64,000 bases of DNA from CATQHL01 sp965242895 (GCA_965242895.1 OZ251507.1:682001-746000), one strand, 5' to 3'. Counted from the stretch's first letter, positions 43,598-52,238 are shown. A program made the numbers and translations. Notes: generated by a model from the letters alone, not told the origin.

Positions 43598-44434
43598 TCA
43601 GCATCGAACAGCCCACCATTCGTCCAGGCGCTTGAGGGTCTCGTCGACGCTCAGACCAGGATTAGAGCGTTTTAGCTCCAGCAGAAAAGACAATGCCTCT
43701 CCAACTTCGGGGCCTGGTTGGAGACAGAGATGTTTCATTACGGCGTTGCCGTCTAGCAAAGGACGCTCGGCCGAGCGGCGGTCGGCCTGAGCCAACTCGG
43801 CGATTCTGGCTTCCAACTCGTCCACCAACCTCTGGAGTTCATCGGCGAGGGAGCGATTGCGGGTGGTGCAGTCGCAGCGCACCAATTCGTTGAGGCTGCC
43901 CAAGAGATGTCCGGCGTCCCGGGCGTAGCGGCGCACGGCGGAATCCGACCAACCTCTAGCGAAACCCTTGAAACGTCCGGAAAGTCTGACGAGTTCCGTC
44001 ACGTCCGCGACGACTTCCGGGGCGTAATCCAGCGCCTTCAGCCGCTTCTTGGTGAGCTTTGCGCCGACCGCCTCATGGTGGTGGAAGGTGACCTTGCCTC
44101 GTTCATATGAACGGGTGGCCGGCTTGCCGACGTCATGAAAAAGTGCTGCTAGCCGCAGCGTCAGATCCGGCCGCGTCTTAGCGGTGACGGCCACAGTGTG
44201 CGCCAACACATCCTTGTGGCGATGGACAGGGTCCTGTTCAAGCCGCAGGGCAGGGATCTCAGGGGCAATGCGGTCTGCCCACCCGCTGTCGATGAGATTC
44301 CACAGGGGCGCACTGGGATCGTCTGCGAGCAGCGCCGCTGTGAGCATGCCCCTCAATTTTTCCGACCCCGCAGCGTCGTAGGGGATGCCGACAGGAGCAG
44401 TCGAGCGATGCTCGACGTTGCTCTCTTCGTTCAT
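43598..44434 (-). CDS. HD-domain protein resembling the C-terminal half of CCA-adding enzymes
   Basis: The sequence ALFHDVGKPATRSYERG and FHHHEAVGAKLTKKRLKAL is the HD-domain core of bacterial CCA tRNA nucleotidyltransferases. Later segments (WSDSAVRRYARDAG, DCTTRNRSL, LDGNAVMKHL) match the same enzymes' C-terminal region. The N-terminal nucleotidyltransferase head with its GGxVRD and DxD motifs is entirely missing, and the gene starts at the equivalent of the neck. It could act as an RNA-binding phosphohydrolase or be a stand-alone half. The ATG at 44434 lies within an open frame that runs back to a TTG at 44461. Confidence 0.8.
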   Translation of the reverse strand: MNEESNVEHRSTAPVGIPYDAAGSEKLRGMLTAALLADDPSAPLWNLIDSGWADRIAPEIPALRLEQDPVHRHKDVLAHTVAVTAKTRPDLTLRLAALFHDVGKPATRSYERGKVTFHHHEAVGAKLTKKRLKALDYAPEVVADVTELVRLSGRFKGFARGWSDSAVRRYARDAGHLLGSLNELVRCDCTTRNRSLADELQRLVDELEARIAELAQADRRSAERPLLDGNAVMKHLCLQPGPEVGEALSFLLELKRSNPGLSVDETLKRLDEWWAVRC

Positions 44435-44779
44435 GCCGTCTCTGCCGTCTCTATCTTGCAAGCCGACCTCCGTGTGAATGCGGCACTAGGAATCGCCTTT
44501 CAATTCGTCCTCGGCGCCTCTCCAACTTATTCGCAGAATCATTTTGCCTTGACGAACCTGCTCTAGGGCGCATCGGCCATGCGGGCAGCGGAAGCTCACC
44601 TCCCTGCGAACCTGATGAGGTTCGGCAGCGCAGACGTTAACCGACCGCAGCCTGGCCTGCCTTGCTTGCGAAGCAATGTGATTCAGCAAGGAGATGCGGA
44701 GAAACAAGGCAGAGATGCTTACCGGCATGAACAGCCATAAACGGCATGAACAGCCAGCCCTCGGTTAGCCTCACGATCG
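44435..44779. other. Divergent intergenic region without a supported gene
   Basis: About 345 bp separate the HD-domain gene and the divergent dehydrogenase gene. A duplicated CGGCATGAACAGCCA unit lies near 44724-44755. Inverted pieces (GCTTGCGAAGC near 44665) could form small hairpins. I see no convincing riboswitch or small gene. It should contain both promoters. Confidence 0.4.
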
Positions 44780-45955
44780 GTGAAAGCGCTCGTATTCGAC
44801 AGAAGCGAAGTCCGTTACGCGGCTGCTGTAGCCGCCTCCCGGGTGGCGCCCGGGAAAGTAGCTCAGGTCGGACCGCTGAGACTGGCAGAAATCGACCCAC
44901 CGGCTTTACCTGGTGAGGGTTGGCACAAGGTCTACCCGCTTCTGTCGGGCATCTGCGGCAGCGACTTGGCCACCTTGAGCGGGCGCACCTCCCGATACTT
45001 TGAGCCGCTCGTGTCGTTCCCGTTCGTACCTGGTCACGAGGTGCTGGGGAAACTAGCGGACGGGCGGCGCGTGGTGCTCGACGCCGTGCTTGGCCACGCC
45101 GCTCGAGGGGAGACGCCGCCTCACGCAGACGCCGCGCCCGCCGACGGGAACGACTACGGGCACCTCGTGTCGCAGCCGCTGGGGCCAGGGCTGCAGATAG
45201 GTGCTTGCCGAAACACCGGCGGGGGATGGTCAAAGGAATTAGTCGCCCACGAGAGCGGCATCCACGAAGTTCCCGACGATCTCAGCGATGAGGCCGCCGT
45301 GATGATCGAACCGGCCGCTAGCGCCATTCACGCCGCCCTGAAGGGAGAAGTGACCGCAGGCGACGTCGCAGTCGTGGTGGGCGGCGGCCCTATCGGTCTC
45401 TGCGCGATTGCCGCCCTGAGGCACGGGTCGAACGCCGAAGTGATCATCGCCGCCGTCAAGTACGAAAGTCAGCGTAAGTGGGCAGAAGAAATGGGAGCCG
45501 ACGTGGTGACTCCTCCCGAAGAACTCCGAAGGGCGGTGAGACGAATCAAGGGATGCCGCATGAACGGAAACATGCTTTCGGGAGGCGCAGACGTGACCAT
45601 AGACGCCGTGGGCAGCGCTCGATCCCTGACAGACGCCGTAGCCGTCACACGCCCGCGCGGGCGGGTAGTCATGTGCGGGATGCCAGGGCCGGTGCGGGTG
45701 GACCTCGCTCCTGTCTGGCACCGGGAGGTGACGATCTTAGGCGCTTACACCTACGGGAGTGAGACCATGGAGAACGGCGAAGTGGTGCACACCTTCGACT
45801 TGGCTTTCGAATTGGCGCGCAGCGCAAAGTTGGAACGGCTGGTCTCGGCCTGCTACCGATTGGAGGACTACGTCGAAGCAGTGCGGCATGCGGGGGCGGC
45901 GGGCAGTCGGGGGGCGGCCAAAATCGTCTTCGACCTGCGCCCGGAACAGCGCTAG
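44780..45955 (+). CDS. Zinc-binding alcohol dehydrogenase family protein lacking the structural zinc site
   Basis: A 391-residue medium-chain dehydrogenase. Catalytic-zinc ligands are in SGICGSDLA and PGHEVLG, and the Rossmann coenzyme motif is VVVGGGPIGLCAIAAL. The four-cysteine structural zinc loop usual at about residue 110 is replaced by a Gly/Ala/His-rich segment (LGHAARGETPPHADAAPADG). The first about 30 residues include an insert (VAASRVAPGKVAQVG). The closest general type is threonine/sorbitol dehydrogenase-like, but the substrate is unknown. The GTG at 44780 has no strong ribosome binding site. It ends 27 bp before the convergent rpmG stop. Confidence 0.82.
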   Translation: MKALVFDRSEVRYAAAVAASRVAPGKVAQVGPLRLAEIDPPALPGEGWHKVYPLLSGICGSDLATLSGRTSRYFEPLVSFPFVPGHEVLGKLADGRRVVLDAVLGHAARGETPPHADAAPADGNDYGHLVSQPLGPGLQIGACRNTGGGWSKELVAHESGIHEVPDDLSDEAAVMIEPAASAIHAALKGEVTAGDVAVVVGGGPIGLCAIAALRHGSNAEVIIAAVKYESQRKWAEEMGADVVTPPEELRRAVRRIKGCRMNGNMLSGGADVTIDAVGSARSLTDAVAVTRPRGRVVMCGMPGPVRVDLAPVWHREVTILGAYTYGSETMENGEVVHTFDLAFELARSAKLERLVSACYRLEDYVEAVRHAGAAGSRGAAKIVFDLRPEQR

Positions 45956-45982
45956 CTCGGGCTTGTTAGCGCCCGGGGTGTT

Positions 45983-46150
45983 TTACTTCTCTTCTTTGAA
46001 ATCCACGTGACGGCGAACGACGGGATCGTATTTCTTGAGCGTGATTCGCTCGCGCTGGTTGATCCGGTTCTTAGTCGTCACGTACGTGTAGCCCGTGCCG
46101 GCGGTGGACTTGAGCTTGATGATCGGCCTCTTGTCGCTTCCGGCAGGCAT
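45983..46150 (-). CDS. rpmG: 50S ribosomal protein bL33, zinc-free form
   Basis: A 55-residue protein matching bL33: KRPIIKLKSTAGTGYTYVT, KNRINQRERITLKKYDP and the basic tail RRHVDFKEEK. It has no cysteines, so it is the zinc-independent (C-minus) form. It is shorter than the usual cut-off for automatic gene calls. The ATG shares one base with the stop of rpmB directly upstream, so the two are translationally coupled. Cysteine-free bL28-bL33 pairs in actinobacteria are often induced under zinc limitation by Zur; I see no clear Zur box here. Confidence 0.95.
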   Translation of the reverse strand: MPAGSDKRPIIKLKSTAGTGYTYVTTKNRINQRERITLKKYDPVVRRHVDFKEEK

Positions 46151-46386
46151 CAGACCTTCACCCCCCTGCGCCGCATGTCGGCGAGCACTTTCTCGATGCC
46201 GTGCTTGTTGATGGTCTTCATACCCTTGGCGCTCACCTTGAGGGTGACCCAGCGGTTCTCGCCAGGAACCCAGTAGCGGTGTTTCTGAACGTTGACGTTC
46301 CAGCGTCGACGGGTCTTCCGATGAGAGTGGGAGACATTGTTACCAAACGAAGGCTTGCGACCGGTTACCTGACATATACGGGACAT
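46150..46386 (-). CDS. rpmB: 50S ribosomal protein bL28
   Basis: A 78-residue bL28: MSRICQVTGRKPSFGNN at the start, the SHSHRKTRRRWNVNVQ segment and VSAKGMKTINKHGIEKVLA at the end. It has a single Cys and lacks the paired CxxC motifs of zinc-binding bL28, so it is the C-minus form, as is its partner bL33. The stop and the rpmG start overlap by one base. The start lies 61 bp from the divergent M16 peptidase gene. Confidence 0.95.
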   Translation of the reverse strand: MSRICQVTGRKPSFGNNVSHSHRKTRRRWNVNVQKHRYWVPGENRWVTLKVSAKGMKTINKHGIEKVLADMRRRGVKV

Positions 46387-46447
46387 AGAATGCCTAGTTT
46401 AGCAATGGAGGTCTCGTGCTCGCAATCCTGATGGAAAAACTTCACCT

Positions 46448-49400
46448 ATGAAGCAACTTCGCCGCGTCGCATTTGCGCGTCTGTGGTCTTTGTCTGCGGT
46501 GTCTGCGGTCTTTGTGATGCTGGCAGTCGCCTGCTACCCCGACAACTCCGTCACCTCGGGCGCCGCCGAGGAAGGTGACGGCGCAACGACGACGACCACG
46601 ACCATCGTCGGAGAAGTCCCTGCCACCACTGAAGCCCCTACCACCACTACTGAAGAGCCAGATGCTCCCGAAGAAACAGAGACGACGACACTCGAGACGA
46701 ACACCGGAGAAGTCGAGCCCGGAACGGACGCCGAAGTCGACAAAGCAGACGGCGCCGAGGAAACTGAAGGCTCTAGCAAAGGGGAAGGAGACGGCAGTGA
46801 GGTAGCAGAGGGAACAGACGATCCCGGCATCGGGACGTCTGCGGAGGACGATTCGCTAGAACTCGATCCGAATCTGATCTTGGGCACCCTCCCGAACGGC
46901 CTCACCTATTACATACGCCACAACGATTCGCCCGGGGGAAGGGCGGAGTTACGCCTCGTCGTAAAAGTGGGATCTTTGCATGAAACAGAAGAACAGAGCG
47001 GCTACGCCCACTTTCTAGAACACATGATGTTCAACGGCACAAAGAGCTACCCGCGCAACAAACTGATCGAAACCCTCGAGTCTCTAGGAAGCGAATTCGG
47101 CCCCGACCTAAACGCATTCACGACCTTCACGTTCACCAACTACCACCTCTCCCTCCCCAACACCGAATTAGAAACCATTGAAACCGGACTTGACGTGCTG
47201 TTGGAATGGGCTGTCCACGCCACCTTGACCGAAGTCGACGTGGTGGAAGAGCGGGCAGTCGTGGCTGAAGAATATCGATTGAGACGCCTCGGCATCAGAG
47301 GTCGATACTCCGAAGCGTCCGACGAACTACTGCTCAAAGGATCAAACCTCTACGGCAAAGATCCGCTTGGCGCGCTCGAAAGCATCGAATCGGTCAACTC
47401 GGAAGGTCTGCGCCGCTTTTACGAAGACTGGTACCGGCCTGATCTGATGGCTGTAGTGGCTGTCGGGGACTTCGGGACAAACGACGTCAAACAACTCATC
47501 ATCACACGATTCGGTGGTCTTACTGCCCAGGAGAGCGATTCACCGGACTGGAGTGTGGCAGAGATGTCATCCCCTGACGAACCCCAGACCATCTTCCAGA
47601 TCGACCCCGAATACCCCTCAGCTGCGGTCCTCGCTCTGCAGCTGGCCCCCCAACCCGAACTCCTAACCAAGGAGGGACAGCGGGTTCATCTGGCGCGCCG
47701 TCTGGGTTTCGACATCTTGACGGAACGCCTCATGAACGATCGGCTGCGGGGGACGGCCCCGTTCGACGATTCCGATTTTCTTGATTCCGGTTACGCGTCG
47801 ACTGTGAATTATCTAGGGGCGGTGGTCTACACGGAGCCCTCCGAAGTGCTCCTTTCCGTAGAGGCGTTGCTCAGCGAGTTCGAGCGGATACGTCAGCACG
47901 GCTTCGGAGCAGGGGAGTTCGCCCGCGCAAAGCAAGCCGTACTACGAGAACTAGAACAGGACTACGCCTCCCGCAGCACCAAGCAGGACCGCGAATTCGC
48001 TAACGACTACATATATCACTTCACCTTAGGAACGCTCCCGTGGTCGTCGACCGACGCCCGCAACATTTCCGAGAGTCTCCTAAATGAGATCACTCCTGGA
48101 GAGGCGGCTGCGGCAGTCGCAGAGCTGATGGAAGTCGAGCCTCCTCGCCTGTGGATAATCGCAAACTCATCGTCTGCCGAATCCTTGCCCGACGAGGAAG
48201 AAATCGCCGCTCTACGCCAGAGGATCAAGGAAACGGAACTTCCCATTCGAGCGGACGTCAGCGTTTCCGAACAAGACTTGATGGAACGCCCGGAACCTGC
48301 CGAGGTAACAAGCCGGGAAGCGCTTCCCCACGGCATCACTCAACTCGACTTCCCCAACGGGGCTCGTGTATTTCTGCAGCCCACCAACATAGCAGCTCAG
48401 ACAGTGCACCTCTGGGCGGTCAGCGCGGGCGGTTTTTCGGTGTTGGCCGACGAAGACGTGAGGCAGCTCAGCATCGCAGCGGAAATTGCGGGGAGAAGCG
48501 GCGTAGGACAATTCGACCCAGTAACGCTCGGGCAACTACTCGCCGACGACGTCCTGTCATTCCGACTCGACATAGATCACAACACTGAATTCGTCATAGC
48601 AGAAGCCGCTACCGAAGATCTAGAAACCTTGTTCGGGTTACTCCACCTGTCGATGACAGAACCCCGAAGCGAAGAAGCCATCGCAGAGTCAGAACTTCGG
48701 CAACTGCGGCAGGTGGCCGAAAACAGAGACGTGCTCCCGTCGGACGCCATGAGTTTGGCCGTCTCTGAAGCCCGATACGGCGACGACCCGCGTTTCCGTT
48801 CCATTCCGACTTTGGAAGAAGTGGATTCTTTCGACCTCGACAGCGGCATGGAGGAATTACGGCGGCGCTTTGCGGACGCAGGCGACTTCTACTTCATGTT
48901 GATCGGAGACTTCGACCTCGAAGAGGCGGAGACCTTAGCGAGGAGCTACATCGGAACACTGCCGGATGGGGGGTTGAGAGAAGAATACGTCGACCCCCAA
49001 CGTGAACCCCCGGATGGAATAGTCAGTCGGACAGTCAGGGCGGGAGACGACGATCAGGGCAGGCTCGCGCTCTGGATGACTGGAGAGGTGGAAACCGACT
49101 TTCGAACCAGGATCGCAGCGGAACTGCTTGAGAACCTGCTCAACACGCGGCTGCACAAGCACCTCAGAGAAAACATGGGCGCCACATACGACCCCTCGGT
49201 CTCCATCTCATCCCAGGATCCCGACAACCTGCTTGAGAGCACCATTTCCGTCACTGCTGATCCTGAACGCCTCGGGGAAATCTCCGAGAGGCTGCTGGCA
49301 GAACTCGCTGCACTCGCCGAGAGCGGGCCGACCGAGGAGGAATATGGGGCCGCCGTTTCCGTGCTGCTGAGCGAATACGAATTGGTATCCAACGAATACT

Positions 49401-49582
49401 GGGGAGCAACGTTGGTCCATTGGGTTTTCAATACCCGCAACGAGGACTTGGCCGTGGTCGGGAGCAGGGGGGCATACATAGAGACTCTCTTGGATCTGAC
49501 ACCAGAGGAGATAACTGAACTTTCCAAAATCGCCTTCCCGTCGGATCGCTACATTGAGGTAAGGCTGCTCCCGCTTGAGTAA
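46448..49582 (+). CDS. M16 family zinc metallopeptidase lipoprotein
   Basis: A 1044-residue exported peptidase. It has a signal peptide with lipobox LAVAC (Cys29), then a Thr/Glu-rich linker to about residue 138, followed by the M16 domain with the inverted zinc motif HFLEH at 188-192 and the third ligand near Glu268 (VVEERAVVAEE). A second M16 unit starts near residue 630 (FPNGARVFL), without the zinc motif. The PqqL/pitrilysin layout is clear. It probably degrades small peptides at the cell surface. It lies 42 bp before the candidate selenoprotein gene on the same strand. Confidence 0.91.
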   Translation: MKQLRRVAFARLWSLSAVSAVFVMLAVACYPDNSVTSGAAEEGDGATTTTTTIVGEVPATTEAPTTTTEEPDAPEETETTTLETNTGEVEPGTDAEVDKADGAEETEGSSKGEGDGSEVAEGTDDPGIGTSAEDDSLELDPNLILGTLPNGLTYYIRHNDSPGGRAELRLVVKVGSLHETEEQSGYAHFLEHMMFNGTKSYPRNKLIETLESLGSEFGPDLNAFTTFTFTNYHLSLPNTELETIETGLDVLLEWAVHATLTEVDVVEERAVVAEEYRLRRLGIRGRYSEASDELLLKGSNLYGKDPLGALESIESVNSEGLRRFYEDWYRPDLMAVVAVGDFGTNDVKQLIITRFGGLTAQESDSPDWSVAEMSSPDEPQTIFQIDPEYPSAAVLALQLAPQPELLTKEGQRVHLARRLGFDILTERLMNDRLRGTAPFDDSDFLDSGYASTVNYLGAVVYTEPSEVLLSVEALLSEFERIRQHGFGAGEFARAKQAVLRELEQDYASRSTKQDREFANDYIYHFTLGTLPWSSTDARNISESLLNEITPGEAAAAVAELMEVEPPRLWIIANSSSAESLPDEEEIAALRQRIKETELPIRADVSVSEQDLMERPEPAEVTSREALPHGITQLDFPNGARVFLQPTNIAAQTVHLWAVSAGGFSVLADEDVRQLSIAAEIAGRSGVGQFDPVTLGQLLADDVLSFRLDIDHNTEFVIAEAATEDLETLFGLLHLSMTEPRSEEAIAESELRQLRQVAENRDVLPSDAMSLAVSEARYGDDPRFRSIPTLEEVDSFDLDSGMEELRRRFADAGDFYFMLIGDFDLEEAETLARSYIGTLPDGGLREEYVDPQREPPDGIVSRTVRAGDDDQGRLALWMTGEVETDFRTRIAAELLENLLNTRLHKHLRENMGATYDPSVSISSQDPDNLLESTISVTADPERLGEISERLLAELAALAESGPTEEEYGAAVSVLLSEYELVSNEYWGATLVHWVFNTRNEDLAVVGSRGAYIETLLDLTPEEITELSKIAFPSDRYIEVRLLPLE

Positions 49583-49624
49583 AGGTCTTTAGAATGCAGG
49601 AAACCCTGGAATAGGAGAAACCAA

Positions 49625-50260
49625 ATGTCCGAACAGATACGCTTTTATTTCGACCCGGTTTGACCGTGGTGCTATCAGACTTTCCGCTGGATCCGTCGGT
49701 TGACCGAGATAGGAACGGTGGAAGTCGAGTGGGGCGTGTTCTCACTTGCAATCGTCAACTGCGAAGGCCCGATTGAAGAGTTGAACCTTGCGGAAGAGCG
49801 AGGGATCAAGGCTTTACGCACTGCCTTGGCGGTGCGCGACAAACTCGGCAACGAAGCCATGGGAAACTACTACGAGGCCATCGGCAACCGCATCTTCGAC
49901 GGGCTGCAGTCGCCGCAAATGGACGACACGATCACCGGCGCTCTGACCGACGCCGGGCTGCCGGAAGAGATCGGCAGAGAAGCGCAGGAGGATCCTTCCA
50001 CCTGGAAAGCCCTCGTGGCAGAGCACACACGGCTTGTCTCCGAAACGCGCAGTTTCGGGGTGCCTACCATCGGTCTAGACGGGCCCGACGGGCCGGTCAT
50101 CTTCGGGCCGGTGATCTCCAATCCGCCGGGGAGTGACGCAGACGCCGAGGCTCTCTGGGAGCACGTAACCTGGCTGACCCGCTACGACAACTTCAGCGAA
50201 CTGAAGCGCGACCGCACAGTCGATCCGGACTTAGCGCTCTGGAGGATGCAGCACAGCTAG
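49625..50260 (+). CDS. Candidate selenoprotein: Rv2466c-like DsbA-fold oxidoreductase with UPWC active site
   Basis: Read from the ATG at 49625 (AGGAG seven bases upstream), the frame gives FYFDPV, then TGA at 49661-49663, then PWCYQTFRW, and stays open to 50260. The thioredoxin-fold Rv2466c family (mycothiol-dependent nitroreductase/DsbA-like) has CPWC at exactly this site. If UGA is decoded as selenocysteine the 211-residue product has Sec13 and Cys16. The rest matches the family: VFSLAIVNCE, VPTIGLDGPDG, GPVISNPPG and FSELKRDRTVD. Without read-through only a fragment from about 49700 would be made, without the active site. A nonsense mutation or sequencing error is the alternative. The sel genes are not in this window. 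Confidence 0.78.
49661..49699 (+). promoter_or_regulatory. In-frame UGA with SECIS-like hairpin
   Basis: The UGA (49661-49663) is followed by an imperfect stem-loop that I can draw by hand: CCG at 49664-49666 pairs with CGG at 49697-49699, GG at 49668-49669 with CC at 49693-49694, CUA at 49672-49674 with UGG-type bases at 49688-49690, and C49676 with G49686. It closes a nine-base loop whose second base is G. The position and size are close to bacterial SECIS elements, though the loop begins slightly nearer the UGA than is usual. Folding has not been computed. Confidence 0.4.
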
Positions 50261-50284
50261 GGGCAGGGGCTCTCGTCTAAAAGC

Positions 50285-50357
50285 GCCCACGGCAGGATTC
50301 GAACCTGCGGCCTTGGACTTAGGAGGTCCCTGCTCTGTCCAACTGAGCTACGTGGGC
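50285..50357 (-). tRNA. tRNA-Arg (anticodon CCU)
   Basis: A 73-base cloverleaf on the minus strand. The acceptor arms GCCCACG/CGTGGGC pair fully, the D arm is GCTC-AGTTGGACA-GAGC, the anticodon loop is CTCCTAA giving anticodon CCT, and the T arm is GCAGG-TTCGAAT-CCTGC. The top pair of the anticodon stem is G-A. CCA is not encoded. It flanks an AT-rich toxin-antitoxin-like islet on its 5' side. Confidence 0.94.
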
Positions 50358-50592
50358 TCAAGCATGCATACTAGGAGTTCATCGTGAAGACAACTCATCT
50401 GTTCAAATCAATCGGTAACGCTGGTGTGGGCAAAACACTCCTTCGTGCAGACCACAATGCCAGTCAACCTAGTCACTTGATCGTCCATGTGCAACGCCCA
50501 GACATCCAACCTGTTTTGCAGCTTCAATATAAAACAATCAAAAAGCTCTGACCCATGAATAAGTTGTCGAAAAATACTAAGAAATTAATCTA

Positions 50593-51762
50593 ATGTCTAA
50601 GGCTATTCCTTACACGCCTTCCGTTTTGAAGTGGGCGCGAGAGAGCATGAATATGCAAAAAGACGAAGTGGCAAGGCGCATGAAAAAGGAAATTGAGCTG
50701 ATCGATGCTTGGGAACGCGGCGAGGCATCTCCAACGTATGTTCAACTTGAAAAATTAGCCTACGAAATCTACAAAAGACCCATTGCCATTTTCTTTTTCC
50801 CGGAACCACCGGAGGAAGAGCCACTCGAACAAACTTTCCGTACCTTGCCGGATTATGAGATCAAACGGCTGCCTTCACGAATGGTCTACCTCTTACGGAA
50901 AGCCAAGGCTCTGCAGCTAAATTTGATTGAACTATACGGCAAGAATTATGCTGCAGATAAAGGAATTCTAGTTGACCTTGATTTAAGCAAACATAAAGAT
51001 CCCAATAATATTGCTCAAGAAGTTCGTTCGTATATTGGAATTTCGCTTAAGGAGCAAACCCAATGGAAAGACATAGACACCGCACTCAAAAACTGGCGAG
51101 GTGCTTTGGAAGAATGCGGCGTTTTCATATTTAAAGATTCGTTCAATGCTCCTGGAAAGAACTCTCCGAAGATTACTTATTCAGGATTTAGTATATACGA
51201 CAAGACTTTCCCAATTATTTATGTCAACAACAACGATTCTAAATCTAGACAAATCTTTACACTATTTCACGAATTATGTCATTTGTTGATGCACTCAGGA
51301 GGTGTAGACACCGACAACGAAGATTACTTGGAGTATCTAACAGAAGACAATCGTGAGATTGAAGTTCTGTGCAATAAATTTGCTTCTTCGTTCTTAGTAC
51401 CGCATTCTGACTTCCAAGAAGAAGCAAGATATGCAAGTGTTTCTGACGCTTCTGTTTCTAAACTGGCCAACCACTATCGTGTAAGCAGAGAAGTAATCCT
51501 AAGGCGCTTTCTAGACCAGGGGCGAGTCAGTCAGGACGAATACAGGCTTCAAGCAGCAAAGTGGGTTACACAGAAAAAAGGATCGGGTGGAAATTATTAC
51601 AGCAATATCCGGAGCTACCTCGGAGATCACTATATTGAAACCGTCTTTTCCCACTATCATCGAGGACTGATTTCATTAGAAATGGCGGCGGAGTATCTTA
51701 ACCAAAAACCTAAAAACGTTTTCGAACTCGAGACAATGCTATTGGAACAGGTAGCTTCTTAA
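50593..51762 (+). CDS. XRE-HTH plus ImmA/IrrE metallopeptidase (antitoxin-like)
   Basis: A 389-residue protein. The N-terminus (LKWARESMNMQKDEVARRM through SPTYVQLEKLA) is an XRE-type helix-turn-helix. The centre carries the ImmA/IrrE zinc-peptidase motif HELCH at 226-230. Such proteins bind DNA and, in phage and mobile elements, cleave or restrain a partner. The next gene, two bases downstream, encodes a PIN-like DUF4411 protein, which makes this the probable antitoxin/regulator of a toxin-antitoxin pair. The DNA is AT-richer than its surroundings. No good ribosome binding site precedes the ATG at 50593. Confidence 0.88.
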   Translation: MSKAIPYTPSVLKWARESMNMQKDEVARRMKKEIELIDAWERGEASPTYVQLEKLAYEIYKRPIAIFFFPEPPEEEPLEQTFRTLPDYEIKRLPSRMVYLLRKAKALQLNLIELYGKNYAADKGILVDLDLSKHKDPNNIAQEVRSYIGISLKEQTQWKDIDTALKNWRGALEECGVFIFKDSFNAPGKNSPKITYSGFSIYDKTFPIIYVNNNDSKSRQIFTLFHELCHLLMHSGGVDTDNEDYLEYLTEDNREIEVLCNKFASSFLVPHSDFQEEARYASVSDASVSKLANHYRVSREVILRRFLDQGRVSQDEYRLQAAKWVTQKKGSGGNYYSNIRSYLGDHYIETVFSHYHRGLISLEMAAEYLNQKPKNVFELETMLLEQVAS

Positions 51763-51764
51763 CA

Positions 51765-52238
51765 ATGGCACAATATGTATTTGATACGGGCCCATTTATT
51801 ACATTGTTTAGTTATTATTTTGAATCTCGTTTCCCTACTTTATGGAAAAAATTCGACACAATAATTTCAAATGAGAAGATAACCTCAACGCGCGAAGTTT
51901 TTAAAGAACTTCAGGAGCCCGAAAATAGGTTGACAGAGTGGAGTAAGTCAAATAGAAATCTTTTCCCCAATCCAAATATCGATGAGTTAGCATTTGTCAG
52001 AGAAATTTTTTCCTTTCCAAATTTTCAGAATATGATCGAGAAGCGAAAAAGGTGGAAGGGGAAGCCAGTAGCTGATCCTTTTGTTATAGCTCGGGCCAAG
52101 TTAATAAAAAATAGTTGTGTAGTGACTTCGGAAGTTTATAAACCTAATTCGGCAAAGATTCCTAATGTGTGCAAGCATTTCGGGGTTGAGTGTGTTGATT
52201 TAGAAGGGTTCATGGAACGAGAAGGATGGGAGTTTTGA
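51765..52238 (+). CDS. DUF4411 PIN-like protein, candidate toxin
   Basis: A 157-residue protein that begins YVFDTGPFITL, with the first acidic residue Asp7 of a PIN-like nuclease fold, and contains KPVADPFVIARA, a second acidic site, and VVTSEV before the last strand. This layout matches DUF4411. PIN-like proteins cleave RNA and act as toxins. The start lies two bases after the ImmA/IrrE gene stop, so the pair is co-translated. Its composition is AT-rich, like its partner, suggesting joint transfer. Confidence 0.85.
   Translation: MAQYVFDTGPFITLFSYYFESRFPTLWKKFDTIISNEKITSTREVFKELQEPENRLTEWSKSNRNLFPNPNIDELAFVREIFSFPNFQNMIEKRKRWKGKPVADPFVIARAKLIKNSCVVTSEVYKPNSAKIPNVCKHFGVECVDLEGFMEREGWEF

Noticed and set aside
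44560..44700. Riboswitch-like structure upstream of the dehydrogenase gene
   Set aside because: A few short stems and an ACCTGATGAGG-like string are present, but no complete known aptamer core is visible.
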